DNA of 11,885 nucleotides from CAYJAD01 sp964370835. Its GTDB lineage: Bacteria; Desulfobacterota; Desulfovibrionia; Desulfovibrionales; Desulfovibrionaceae. A model generated the notes under the pieces. The model was not told where the DNA came from and did no database searches. It saw only the letters and a program-made list of their open reading frames with translations. The stretch covers positions 1-11,885 of the forward strand of contig CAYJLO010000085.1 of NCBI GenBank assembly GCA_964370835.1, in the 5' to 3' direction. Position numbers and translations under genes: made by a program. Shown here piece by piece: positions 6,397-11,885 of the stretch; position 1 is the first letter of the stretch, and each line of letters begins with the position of its first letter.

Positions 6397-6427
6397 AAGG
6401 AAAGTATCACTACATAAACCTTTCCTT
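6397..6427. repeat. 8-bp inverted repeat in the leader of the radical SAM gene
   Basis: AAGGAAAG (6397-6404) and CTTTCCTT (6420-6427) are exact inverted copies around 15 bases, followed by TTTATTT. The element ends 11 bases before the ribosome binding site TAAGGA of the next gene. It could be an operator, or an RNA hairpin acting as attenuator. If folded it also captures a purine-rich AAGGAAAG that resembles a ribosome binding site. Confidence 0.5.
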
Positions 6428-6451
6428 TTATTTCGCCCTAAGGATTATACC

Positions 6452-9067
6452 ATGCGTGAATTACTCCCCCTACTCCCAAGACCCAGCCGCTACTTAGGCA
6501 TTGAAGAAGGAGCCATCCATAAGGATGCTACCGCGTGTTCATTACGCATAGCTTTGGCCTTTCCCGACACCTATGAAGTGGGTATGTCCTACCTTGGGCA
6601 AAAAATTCTCTCTAATATTCTTAATAGCCGCGAAGACTGGTGGGCAGAGCGCGTCATGACTCCTTGTCGTGAAACAGCTGCTATTTTGCAAGAACATAGC
6701 ACGCCTCTTGCAACTTTAGAGTCCGACACGCCACTTTCTCATATGCACGCCATTGGTTTTTCCTTAACCCATGAACTGGCTTATACTAATATTCTCTACA
6801 TGCTTGACCTTGGGCATATTCCTTTACGTGCGAAAGATCGCGGTGATGATCTTTTTAGCTATCCCATTATTATTGCCGGCGGTGGTGCCACGTTAAGTGC
6901 TGAGCCCATAGCCCCTTTCATGGATTTGATGGTGCTTGGCGAAGGCGAAGAAGTACTGGTAGATATTTGTACTTTACTTGAGCAAGCCAGAAACGAAAAA
7001 TGGAGTCGTAGTCAGTTCCTTAAAGAAGCGCGTCTTATTCATGGTGTCTATATTCCTTCACTTTTTACAGAAAATTCCGATGGAACACTCACGCCGCAAT
7101 TAAGTGACTACACCAAAGTATATCGTCGAGTGGTGGCGGACTTAAGCAAAGTTCCCTATCCCGTACAACAAGCTGTGCCCATTGGCGCTGTGCATAATAG
7201 ATTATCTTTAGAAATTGCACGTGGTTGCACACGCGGCTGTCGTTTTTGCCATGCTGGTATGGTGTATAGACCAGTGCGTGAGCGGCCTTTACCCGAAATA
7301 AAAAACATTCTGGAAGACTGTCTTAAAGGTACGGGATTTGACGAAATTTCCTACCTTTCCCTTAGTACAGGTGACTTTTCTGCCTTAAAGACTCTTTTCA
7401 TGGATACGGTGGATCGCTGTGCCCAGGAACAAATTTCCGTATCTCTCCCCTCCTTACGCGTGGGCTCCATCGACGATAGCATTATGCAACGCATGGCTGG
7501 CATTCGCCGCACAGGCGCCACACTAGCCCCCGAAGCAGGCAGTCAACGTTTACGTGATGTTATCAATAAAGGCATTAGCGAAGAAGAACTGCTCCTGCAC
7601 ATACAAAAACTCGTGGAACACGGTTGGCAACAGGTAAAATTATATTTCATGATTGGGTTACCCACAGAAACATATGAAGACCTCGACGCCATTGTGGAGC
7701 TATGCCGCAAAGTGCGTGACATTGCAGGACGCGGCGGCCCACGCTTACATGTGACAGCAGCCATATCTCCCTTTGTTCCTAAGCCTTTTACCCCTTTCCA
7801 GTGGGTAGAGCAAATTTCCATGGAAGAAATTCATAAACGTATTTATTATTTACGCGATCAATTTAAGCAAAATAAAGGCCTTAAGATGCGCTGGCATGAA
7901 CCGAGCATGAGCCATCTTGAAGGAATCATGTCTCGAGGCGATAGAAGACTGGCCGATGTCATAGAAAAAGTCTACCATAAAGGCGGTGTTTTCTCTGCCT
8001 GGGTGGAAGGCTTTAGCCTTACTCCTTGGCTAGAAGCCATGGAAGAGTGCGGCCTAAAAGCTGAGAACTACATTGCCGCACGCCCCATGGGTGGAGCCTT
8101 GGTATGGGATCATCTTGATTGTGGTATCAGCCCTGAATATTTTCAAAAAGAAATGGAGCGAGCTTTAAAGGAAAAGGTAACCGACGATTGCCGTTATAAT
8201 GCATGTCGTCAGTGTGGCGTTTGCGATACCAAAGCCGGCCCTTCACGGTTGCCTAAAAAAGATGGTGAAAAACTCACAAATATTCTCAACTTACCGCAAC
8301 GTGACCAAGAAGCACACAAACCGCGCCTTGATGACGAAGGTAGACTTATTTGCCCTCCACGCACCAAGGCAGCCCCCCCTGCCATAGCTAAGGAACTCAC
8401 AGTCAAAGCTGTGGAATATCGCATATGGCATAGCCGACAAGATCGCTCAGCCTTTTTAAGCCAACTGGAACTACAAGCCATTTTAGAACGCTGTTTACGC
8501 CGCGCAGGATTACCCATGACTTTTTCACAAGGCTTTCACCCTCTGCCGCTCATTTCTTTTGGCCGTGCACTGCCAGTGAGTGTGGGAAGTCAAGCAGAAT
8601 GGTTTGCCATTACATTACGCCAATATTTGAACCCGGCCACCGTCATGGAAAAATTACAAACTCACCTACCCCAAGGTATGGATATGATTTGTGTAATACC
8701 AACCAATAAAGCCGGACGCACTGAGCAAGCCACACAGGAAAAATTTTGTCTTACCTTTAAAAATCTTGAAATAAACATGGACAAGTTCTTCCAAACATGG
8801 CAGAATTTTCTTGAATTGGATGAATTCTTGTGGACACGTGATACTAAAAAAGGCCCTCGTACTACAAATATACGAGCTTTAATTAGCGACTCACAGCTGG
8901 ATAAAGAGCAAGGAAAAATTCACTTTACCACCAATTGGCAGCAAGGGTACCTATCTCCCTTGTCTCTTGTTTTGGCCTTGCTTGGACAAGACAGTTTAAC
9001 CTCTTTTTATTTGGAAAAAACGGAGCAAATATTTGCAGATGGGAGCAAATATCCTCCGATGCCTTGA
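6452..9067 (+). CDS. radical SAM protein fused to a DUF2344 domain (TIGR03960 plus TIGR03936 type)
   Basis: The 871-residue protein has three recognisable parts. The N-terminal region (about 30-175) is a Rossmann-like domain of the kind annotated as B12-binding in this family, ending in PIIIAGGGATLSAEPIAPF and GEGEE. I see no DxHxxG cobalamin motif. The radical SAM core (about 245-480) carries EIARGCTRGCRFCHAG, with cluster cysteines Cys259, Cys263 and Cys266. After it comes a second cysteine set, Cys580, Cys585, Cys588 and Cys591, probably a further metal or Fe-S site. The C-terminal part (about 652-860) is DUF2344, with FLSQLELQAILERCLRRAGLPM and FSQGFHPLPLISFGRALPV. The substrate of this family is not known to me. 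In many bacteria the two parts are separate neighbouring genes beside rng and rplU. Here they are one protein about 3 kb from rng. TAAGGA seven bases before the ATG supports the start. Confidence 0.93.
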   Translation: MRELLPLLPRPSRYLGIEEGAIHKDATACSLRIALAFPDTYEVGMSYLGQKILSNILNSREDWWAERVMTPCRETAAILQEHSTPLATLESDTPLSHMHAIGFSLTHELAYTNILYMLDLGHIPLRAKDRGDDLFSYPIIIAGGGATLSAEPIAPFMDLMVLGEGEEVLVDICTLLEQARNEKWSRSQFLKEARLIHGVYIPSLFTENSDGTLTPQLSDYTKVYRRVVADLSKVPYPVQQAVPIGAVHNRLSLEIARGCTRGCRFCHAGMVYRPVRERPLPEIKNILEDCLKGTGFDEISYLSLSTGDFSALKTLFMDTVDRCAQEQISVSLPSLRVGSIDDSIMQRMAGIRRTGATLAPEAGSQRLRDVINKGISEEELLLHIQKLVEHGWQQVKLYFMIGLPTETYEDLDAIVELCRKVRDIAGRGGPRLHVTAAISPFVPKPFTPFQWVEQISMEEIHKRIYYLRDQFKQNKGLKMRWHEPSMSHLEGIMSRGDRRLADVIEKVYHKGGVFSAWVEGFSLTPWLEAMEECGLKAENYIAARPMGGALVWDHLDCGISPEYFQKEMERALKEKVTDDCRYNACRQCGVCDTKAGPSRLPKKDGEKLTNILNLPQRDQEAHKPRLDDEGRLICPPRTKAAPPAIAKELTVKAVEYRIWHSRQDRSAFLSQLELQAILERCLRRAGLPMTFSQGFHPLPLISFGRALPVSVGSQAEWFAITLRQYLNPATVMEKLQTHLPQGMDMICVIPTNKAGRTEQATQEKFCLTFKNLEINMDKFFQTWQNFLELDEFLWTRDTKKGPRTTNIRALISDSQLDKEQGKIHFTTNWQQGYLSPLSLVLALLGQDSLTSFYLEKTEQIFADGSKYPPMP

Positions 9068-9074
9068 GGTATTT

Positions 9075-9311
9075 ATGGCCACCAGAAGCGTGTTTACAGA
9101 GGATATTCCTTTTGCTCTTCGCCTAAAATCATTGACCAATGAAGAATTGCTAGATATTTGGGCTGAAACACAAGAGCTTGAAAGGGTGTTGCGTGAGGAA
9201 TGGGGGGCAGACGTAGAGCTGGCCTATGAGTATGAAAAACACATTATTTTAGAATTACAGTCGCGCCATTGTAAAAAGCGCTTTGCGCCTAAACAATGCA
9301 TGAGTATGTAA
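9075..9311 (+). CDS. conserved-looking small protein of unknown function
   Basis: The start at 9075 gives 78 residues. It is preferred over an in-frame ATG at 9033, because GAGGT (9066-9070) lies four bases before 9075, while 9033 would overlap the end of the radical SAM gene by 35 bases. The gene begins seven bases after the radical SAM stop and its ribosome binding site overlaps that stop codon, so translation is probably coupled. The protein is soluble, acidic in the middle and predicted helical (LTNEELLDIWAETQELERVLREEW, about 19-42), with a basic tail, KKRFAPK, and two cysteines. I do not recognise a family. Co-expression suggests a job related to the radical SAM enzyme, but this is inference. 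Confidence 0.75.
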   Translation: MATRSVFTEDIPFALRLKSLTNEELLDIWAETQELERVLREEWGADVELAYEYEKHIILELQSRHCKKRFAPKQCMSM

Positions 9312-9336
9312 ACAACGCTGTTAGTATCAGTTATTG

Positions 9337-9373
9337 AAAAAGGGATATACTGTGAGGTACATCCCTTTTTTTT
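9337..9373 (+). terminator. intrinsic terminator of the radical SAM operon
   Basis: AAAAAGGGAT (9337-9346) pairs perfectly with ATCCCTTTTT (9361-9370) around a 14-base loop, and the T run continues to 9373. It lies 25 bases after the stop of the 78-residue gene, closing the two-gene unit. Confidence 0.9.
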
Positions 9374-9410
9374 ATGGAAAAGAAAAATCACCAAGTTCTT
9401 ACTTAGCAAA

Positions 9411-9440
9411 ATTTGCAAAAACATGGCCGTTTTTGCAAAT
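9411..9440 (-). terminator. terminator hairpin of prmA
   Basis: ATTTGCAAAAAC (9411-9422) and GTTTTTGCAAAT (9429-9440) are a perfect 12-bp inverted repeat with a six-base loop, starting 20 bases after the prmA stop on the minus strand. The minus strand continues TTTTGC, a short T tail. It faces the terminator of the plus-strand unit, as expected between convergent genes. Confidence 0.75.
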
Positions 9441-9460
9441 ATCAATAATCGTATAAAAAA

Positions 9461-10333
9461 CTATTCCCACACTAAGGCTGCCCACTCCCCTTCCACAATC
9501 ATTTGTGCTGGGGGTAGACCTTGCGCAGTATACGCAGCTTCCACATCTTGAGCTTGTACTTCGAGCAAACCAGAAAGAATGAGACACGCACCTTCTTTAC
9601 GCAGTTTTACAAGCTCAGGAGCCAATTCTTTTAAAGGTCTGGCTAAAATATTGGCTAACACCACATCAAAGGTACGCCCTTGCACCGCTTCCACGGAACC
9701 TAAGACCACGTCAAAACCTTGTTTTTGCGCAACATCATACGTACCAACAGCATTAAGCTCTCTATTTTCTATGGCATTATCCACAGCCAATTGATCGATA
9801 TCTGTGCCAATGCCATATAAATTATAGTGACAACACCCAAGCCCCAAAATACCGGAACCTGTGCCAAGATCTAAAAATTCCATACCAGCTTTAACACGCC
9901 CGCTATCCAACAAGTCCGACAGCACTCGTAAACATAACGCGGTGGTACTGTGATGCCCGGTACCAAAAGCTGACTTGGGCTCAATGATAACGGCTTGACG
10001 TCCTTCCAAGTCGGTACTGTCTTGAAGCCAAGGGGGTAAAACCATAAAACGCGAACCACAAGCGATGGGAGTAAAATACTCTCTCCAAGCTTCCGTCCAA
10101 TCTTTTTGCGGAATTTCACTCATACTGATGTCGGCCATGGGAACGGCAACGCGCACTGCCTCAGCCAAACCATCTAAAAATTCTTTACTTTCACAATGAA
10201 TGCAAAAACGAGTTTCACCTGTGGCTAAACTTTCTTCTTCCCAACCAAAAGAAATATGTAAGGCCAGCAGGCCCCATAAAATTTCTACGGATTCCTCTTC
10301 CACGGTAATATAGCAACGATGTAATATGTTCAT
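9461..10333 (-). CDS. prmA: ribosomal protein L11 methyltransferase
   Basis: PrmA uses S-adenosylmethionine to methylate the alpha-amino group and lysines of ribosomal protein L11 in the cytoplasm. The 290-residue product has the two-part structure of the family. An N-terminal L11-recognition part ends in DWTEAWREYFTPI (about 78-90). The methyltransferase domain carries KSAFGTGHHSTT (120-131), the AdoMet motif FLDLGTGSGILGLG (153-166), the acidic GTDID (176-180) and ANILARPL (227-234), which replaces the NPPY motif of related enzymes. Length agrees with the family. The start at 10333 gives the usual N-terminus. Its ribosome binding site is weak, with only AGG about eight bases upstream. The gene stands alone, convergent with the radical SAM unit. 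Confidence 0.95.
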   Translation of the reverse strand: MNILHRCYITVEEESVEILWGLLALHISFGWEEESLATGETRFCIHCESKEFLDGLAEAVRVAVPMADISMSEIPQKDWTEAWREYFTPIACGSRFMVLPPWLQDSTDLEGRQAVIIEPKSAFGTGHHSTTALCLRVLSDLLDSGRVKAGMEFLDLGTGSGILGLGCCHYNLYGIGTDIDQLAVDNAIENRELNAVGTYDVAQKQGFDVVLGSVEAVQGRTFDVVLANILARPLKELAPELVKLRKEGACLILSGLLEVQAQDVEAAYTAQGLPPAQMIVEGEWAALVWE

Positions 10334-10376
10334 GGCTTTGGCCTATCGCGGACGGGAGAAAGTGTCAAGACTATCA

Positions 10377-10405
10377 ACTAAAAACAGAAAAGAAAGACAT
10401 GACAA
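10377..10405 (-). promoter_or_regulatory. candidate sigma-70 promoter of prmA
   Basis: On the minus strand, TTGTCA (plus 10400-10405) is followed after 17 bases by TTTAGT (plus 10377-10382), which gives a start near 10370 and a leader of about 37 bases. A perfect TTGACA nearer the gene (plus 10363-10368) has no acceptable -10 box and would leave almost no leader. Either could contribute. Confidence 0.3.
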
Positions 10406-10421
10406 CAATATCTAGTCGATG

Positions 10422-10451
10422 CTTAAAAACGTATTTTCATACATTTTTAAG
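10422..10451. repeat. hairpin dyad, copy 1 of the GTAT/ATAC family
   Basis: CTTAAAAA (10422-10429) pairs with TTTTTAAG (10444-10451) and, after one mismatch, GTAT (10431-10434) with ATAC (10439-10442), leaving a TTTC loop. The core GTATTTTCATAC recurs in two further dyads at 10569 and 10601. Confidence 0.55.
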
Positions 10452-10519
10452 AAAGGCACGCTCACTCCAAACACCCCTTTCGGGGACGCCAGAAGTAAAT
10501 TCCGGCTTATTTTACGTGG

Positions 10520-10552
10520 CGACAAGCCATGCCGGAAGCATGTCTTGTGTCG
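10520..10552. repeat. long imperfect hairpin
   Basis: ACAAG (10522-10526) pairs with CTTGT (10544-10548) and, after one mismatch, CATGC (10528-10532) with GCATG (10538-10542) around CGGAA. A competing pairing joins TTCCGGC (10500-10506) with GCCGGAA (10531-10537). No T run follows, so this is probably not a simple terminator. Confidence 0.45.
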
Positions 10553-10568
10553 TCGACATTTGAAAAAA

Positions 10569-10579
10569 GTATTTCATAC
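10569..10579. repeat. dyad, copy 2 of the GTAT/ATAC family
   Basis: GTAT-TTC-ATAC, followed by G, is a small perfect dyad with an odd-length centre. It differs at one of twelve bases from the core of the dyad 31 bases to its right. Confidence 0.4.
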
Positions 10580-10582
10580 GCC

Positions 10583-10632
10583 TAAACTTTGCCAGAAAAC
10601 GTATTACATACGTTAATTTCAGGCAAAGTTTA
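10583..10632. repeat. nested double hairpin, with copy 3 of the GTAT/ATAC family
   Basis: TAAACTTTGCC (10583-10593) pairs perfectly with GGCAAAGTTTA (10622-10632). Inside it AACGTA (10598-10603) pairs with TACGTT (10609-10614) around TTACA. Two perfect stems nested in 50 bases are unlikely by chance. The minus strand has a run of six T bases some way after the stem, the plus strand none. The left arm plus loop start, TGCCAGAAAA, is identical to that of the terminator at 6283-6334. Confidence 0.6.
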
Positions 10633-10862
10633 TTACAGTATCCAAACTAAAAATGTTATCTTCACTGATATTTAAACGATTTTTCAGTGTCGACGAAATA
10701 AGAAAAAAATTTAATACGTTTTTTCCCTGAAAAGATCTCTTTTATCCTCGTCTTTCCTTCATATCTAACACTGTAAAAATATTACTATTTACCACAGCCC
10801 CTAGATAAACACAGCCTTGTATCTAAAAAGCACAATGACTCCACCTCAAAAATCGTCCCTCC

Positions 10863-10880
10863 AAGGTAAAAAATTACCTT
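10863..10880. repeat. perfect 7-bp dyad
   Basis: AAGGTAA-AAAA-TTACCTT is a perfect inverted repeat with a four-base centre, ending in TCTTC. It could be an operator or a weak hairpin. No gene lies close enough to decide. Confidence 0.4.
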
Positions 10881-11295
10881 TCTTCATAACATATGGGGAA
10901 AAAGCCCCCACAGCGCTAAGAAAAAACACCAATATTTTAATTAATTACATTTTTTCCGCGGATATATTTTTTGCTTAAGAAAAAAAGTAAAAAAATAATT
11001 ACCACTTCAAACCTAGGAATTATTTTTAATAAAACGAATAGGCCAAGCCGCATGTGATAAAAAAATCTCTCTGGGCATATTTATTTTTAATGTTTTTTTA
11101 GTATCTTAGAAAAAAAATACCATGACTATAAAAAGCTGCTGTCACACAATTTTCATAAAAATACGAAATAAACCATCTGTAGCAAATTCGTAACCTCTCA
11201 AAAAAAGGCAATATACACTCGATTTTTCGTTTTTTTGCATACGTAGGAAAATAGAAGAAAAGAACTTGTTGTGAAAAAACACACATAACTATCTA

Positions 11296-11314
11296 TGATA
11301 ATAATACATTATCA
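11296..11314. promoter_or_regulatory. Fur-box-like operator dyad
   Basis: TGATAAT (11296-11302) and ATTATCA (11308-11314) are perfect inverted copies around AATAC. The half-sites equal those of the Fur consensus (GATAAT and ATTATC), but the centre is shorter than in the classic 19-base box. It lies 20 bases before the -35 box of the next promoter. Binding by a Fur-family protein is inference. Confidence 0.4.
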
Positions 11315-11334
11315 AAACAATAATTTTAAACCAT

Positions 11335-11363
11335 TTGTCATATTTTTCCGCATACCATATACA
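11335..11363 (+). promoter_or_regulatory. sigma-70 promoter of the small-peptide/LysR unit
   Basis: TTGTCA (11335-11340) is followed after 17 bases by TATACA (11358-11363). An overlapping TACAAT at 11360-11365 is a better -10 with a 19-base spacer. Transcription should begin near 11371, giving a leader of about 80 bases. Confidence 0.6.
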
Positions 11364-11395
11364 ATAAAACTACGGATTGTGTCTAAAAAGCACTC

Positions 11396-11415
11396 CCATG
11401 AACCTGGCTTCATGG
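11396..11415 (+). promoter_or_regulatory. leader hairpin followed by a T run
   Basis: CCATGAA (11396-11402) pairs perfectly with TTCATGG (11409-11415) around six bases, then TTTTA follows. It lies inside the predicted leader, about 25 bases after the transcription start, so it may act as an attenuator or stabilise the 5' end. Confidence 0.45.
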
Positions 11416-11450
11416 TTTTATCAACATCTTACCATACTAAGGAGTTCCCC

Positions 11451-11549
11451 ATGGACTTGCAAACAACCGTTCTTCTCGTGATTGGCTTTTTTTCTTTTAC
11501 CACCATCGCTTCTGCCCTTTACGGTGTGCGCACCTACGGGAATAAATAA
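11451..11549 (+). CDS. 32-residue single-span membrane peptide, unknown function
   Basis: The ATG at 11451 is preceded at six bases by TAAGGAG, a strong ribosome binding site. A longer frame starting at 11295 has no such site and would put the promoter inside the gene. The peptide begins MDLQTTVLLVIGFFSF, has one hydrophobic span (about residues 6-25), and ends in the basic stretch YGVRTYGNK. By the positive-inside rule its C-terminus should be cytoplasmic. Peptides of this size and shape serve as small subunits or modulators of membrane transporters in several families, but no transporter is in view. It is probably the first gene of a unit with the next small gene and the LysR gene. Confidence 0.7.
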   Translation: MDLQTTVLLVIGFFSFTTIASALYGVRTYGNK

Positions 11550-11573
11550 GCTTCCTAAACAAAATTTCACTAG

Positions 11574-11600
11574 CGGTGTGGATCTCACAGGCCCACACCG
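11574..11600 (+). promoter_or_regulatory. hairpin between the two small membrane-peptide genes
   Basis: CGGTGTGG (11574-11581) pairs perfectly with CCACACCG (11593-11600) around 11 bases, followed by TATTATTT. It lies 24 bases after the first stop and ends eight bases before the ribosome binding site AAGGGG of the second gene. It may be a partial terminator or a processing or stabilising hairpin that sets different expression of the two genes. Confidence 0.55.
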
Positions 11601-11620
11601 TATTATTTAAGGGGTTTACC

Positions 11621-11764
11621 ATGTACAGCAAGACTCATTTTACGTATTTTCTTTTGCTCACTTCCATGTTATTTTTACTTACAATGTATTCATTGCCTGC
11701 AGACAATGCCCCCTCTTGGCATAGCCATTTTTTAGAACCTCAAAACATGCACAGCATGCTGTAA
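11621..11764 (+). CDS. 47-residue membrane or exported peptide with a His/Met-rich tail, unknown function
   Basis: AAGGGG lies six bases before the ATG at 11621 and decides the start over an in-frame ATG at 11576, which lies in the intergenic hairpin. The peptide has a basic N-terminus (MYSKTH), one hydrophobic span (about residues 8-24, YFLLLTSMLFLLTMYSL) and a 22-residue polar tail with His34, His36, Met43, His44 and Met46. The N-terminal part could be a membrane anchor or an uncleaved signal, placing the tail in the periplasm. Such residues can bind copper or iron, but this is only suggestive. The stop is ten bases before the LysR start, so the two are likely co-transcribed. No family recognised. 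Confidence 0.6.
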   Translation: MYSKTHFTYFLLLTSMLFLLTMYSLPADNAPSWHSHFLEPQNMHSML

Positions 11765-11774
11765 AGACGAGTCG

Positions 11775-11885
11775 ATGACATTACGCTACATGGAAGTCTT
11801 TTTGGCGCTTGCCCACACGCCCAATATGCGCGATGTGGCTCAGCGTATGTTTCTCTCACAAGCAGCCATATCCAACGCCCTTCGC
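11775..11885 (+). CDS. LysR-type transcriptional regulator (N-terminal part, cut by the window edge)
   Basis: The 37 residues visible, starting MTLRYMEVFLALAH, contain the first helices of the LysR winged helix-turn-helix, with DVAQRMFLSQAAISNALR as the turn and recognition helix. LysR proteins bind DNA as tetramers and respond to a small ligand through a C-terminal domain, which lies outside the window. The ribosome binding site is weak, and the start is only ten bases after the preceding small gene, so translation may be coupled. Finding the regulator behind two membrane peptides in the same direction, and not divergent from its target as is common for LysR genes, is unusual. Confidence 0.85.
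   Translation, partial: MTLRYMEVFLALAHTPNMRDVAQRMFLSQAAISNALR

Larger units (their letters stand above)
10817..11393 (+). repeat. pair of 17-base direct repeats
   Basis: TTGTATCTAAAAAGCAC at 10817-10833 recurs as TTGTGTCTAAAAAGCAC at 11377-11393, 16 of 17 bases identical and 560 bases apart. The right copy lies just downstream of the predicted transcription start of the small-peptide operon. The flanks do not match further. Confidence 0.5.
10334..11450. other. 1.1-kb AT-rich region without a convincing gene
   Basis: No reading frame here has both a ribosome binding site and a protein-like product. The left third (10422-10689) is packed with inverted repeats. The middle contains perfect short dyads and long A and T tracts, several with seven or more identical bases between about 10970 and 11240, which suggests bent DNA. 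The right end holds the promoter and leader of the small-peptide operon. A decayed gene, an unrecognised RNA and a large control region all remain possible. Confidence 0.6.

Noticed and set aside
9033..9074. Longer start for the 78-residue protein
   Set aside because: It overlaps the radical SAM gene and has no suitable ribosome binding site; GAGGT favours 9075.
10419..10616. 65-residue plus-strand frame with many basic residues
   Set aside because: No ribosome binding site, and the whole frame is made of inverted-repeat DNA, which explains its repeated residues.
11098..11286. 62-residue minus-strand frame rich in Phe and Tyr
   Set aside because: It lies in very AT-rich DNA with no ribosome binding site; its residues follow from T runs.
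11295..11450. N-terminal extension of the 32-residue peptide to 84 residues
   Set aside because: The frame would run through the promoter, the direct repeat and the leader hairpin, and only the ATG at 11451 has a ribosome binding site.
1..11885. tRNA, rRNA, tmRNA, RNase P RNA, CRISPR or insertion-sequence features
   Set aside because: I looked for the T-arm GGTTCGA signature, conserved core motifs of the stable RNAs, regularly spaced repeats and transposase-like proteins, and found none. A covariance-model scan would be the decisive test for the RNAs.

Overview
The window looks like chromosomal DNA of a deltaproteobacterium of the Desulfovibrionaceae type. The main evidence is the flagellin, whose whole length reads like the short flagellins I remember from Desulfovibrio, and the sigma-54 promoter in front of it. 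The genus cannot be fixed from the sequence. Base composition is moderately AT-rich, with strongly AT-rich intergenic regions. I see no insertion sequence, tRNA, rRNA, CRISPR array or prophage gene.

Layout, left to right: a possible 3' scrap of a plus-strand gene (to 86); queH (minus, tRNA queuosine synthesis) behind a terminator hairpin and rng (minus, RNase E/G with a 350-residue disordered N-terminal extension); a divergent intergenic region with a near-perfect sigma-54 promoter driving a flagellin gene (3808-4695); a GC-rich, strongly folded stretch directly downstream of the flagellin stop (about 4697-4957) that I read as a structured RNA in the flagellin 3' UTR; rnc (minus, RNase III); a small Sm-like protein gene with its own terminator (5928-6334); a large radical SAM/DUF2344 fusion gene (6452-9067) closely followed by a 78-residue gene of unknown function; facing terminators; and prmA (minus, ribosomal protein L11 methyltransferase). 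About 1.1 kb of AT-rich DNA without a convincing gene follows (10334-11450), rich in perfect inverted repeats. The right edge holds two very small genes for single-span membrane peptides (32 and 47 residues) and the first 37 codons of a LysR-type regulator, which look like one transcription unit.

The genes share a theme of RNA processing and modification: RNase E/G, RNase III, an Sm-like protein, QueH, PrmA, and the radical SAM protein whose family is often found beside rng in other bacteria. They are on both strands and are not one operon, so this is context and not proof of a joint function.

The most interesting object is the structured element downstream of flagellin. It has four hairpins, a 7-bp long-range closing stem, three hairpin loops carrying the same GACGA motif, and three G-U pairs that only work on the plus strand, the same sense as flagellin. 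Second is the small-peptide/LysR unit with a Fur-box-like dyad upstream of its promoter and hairpins in its leader and between its genes. All functional proposals for these two are inference.
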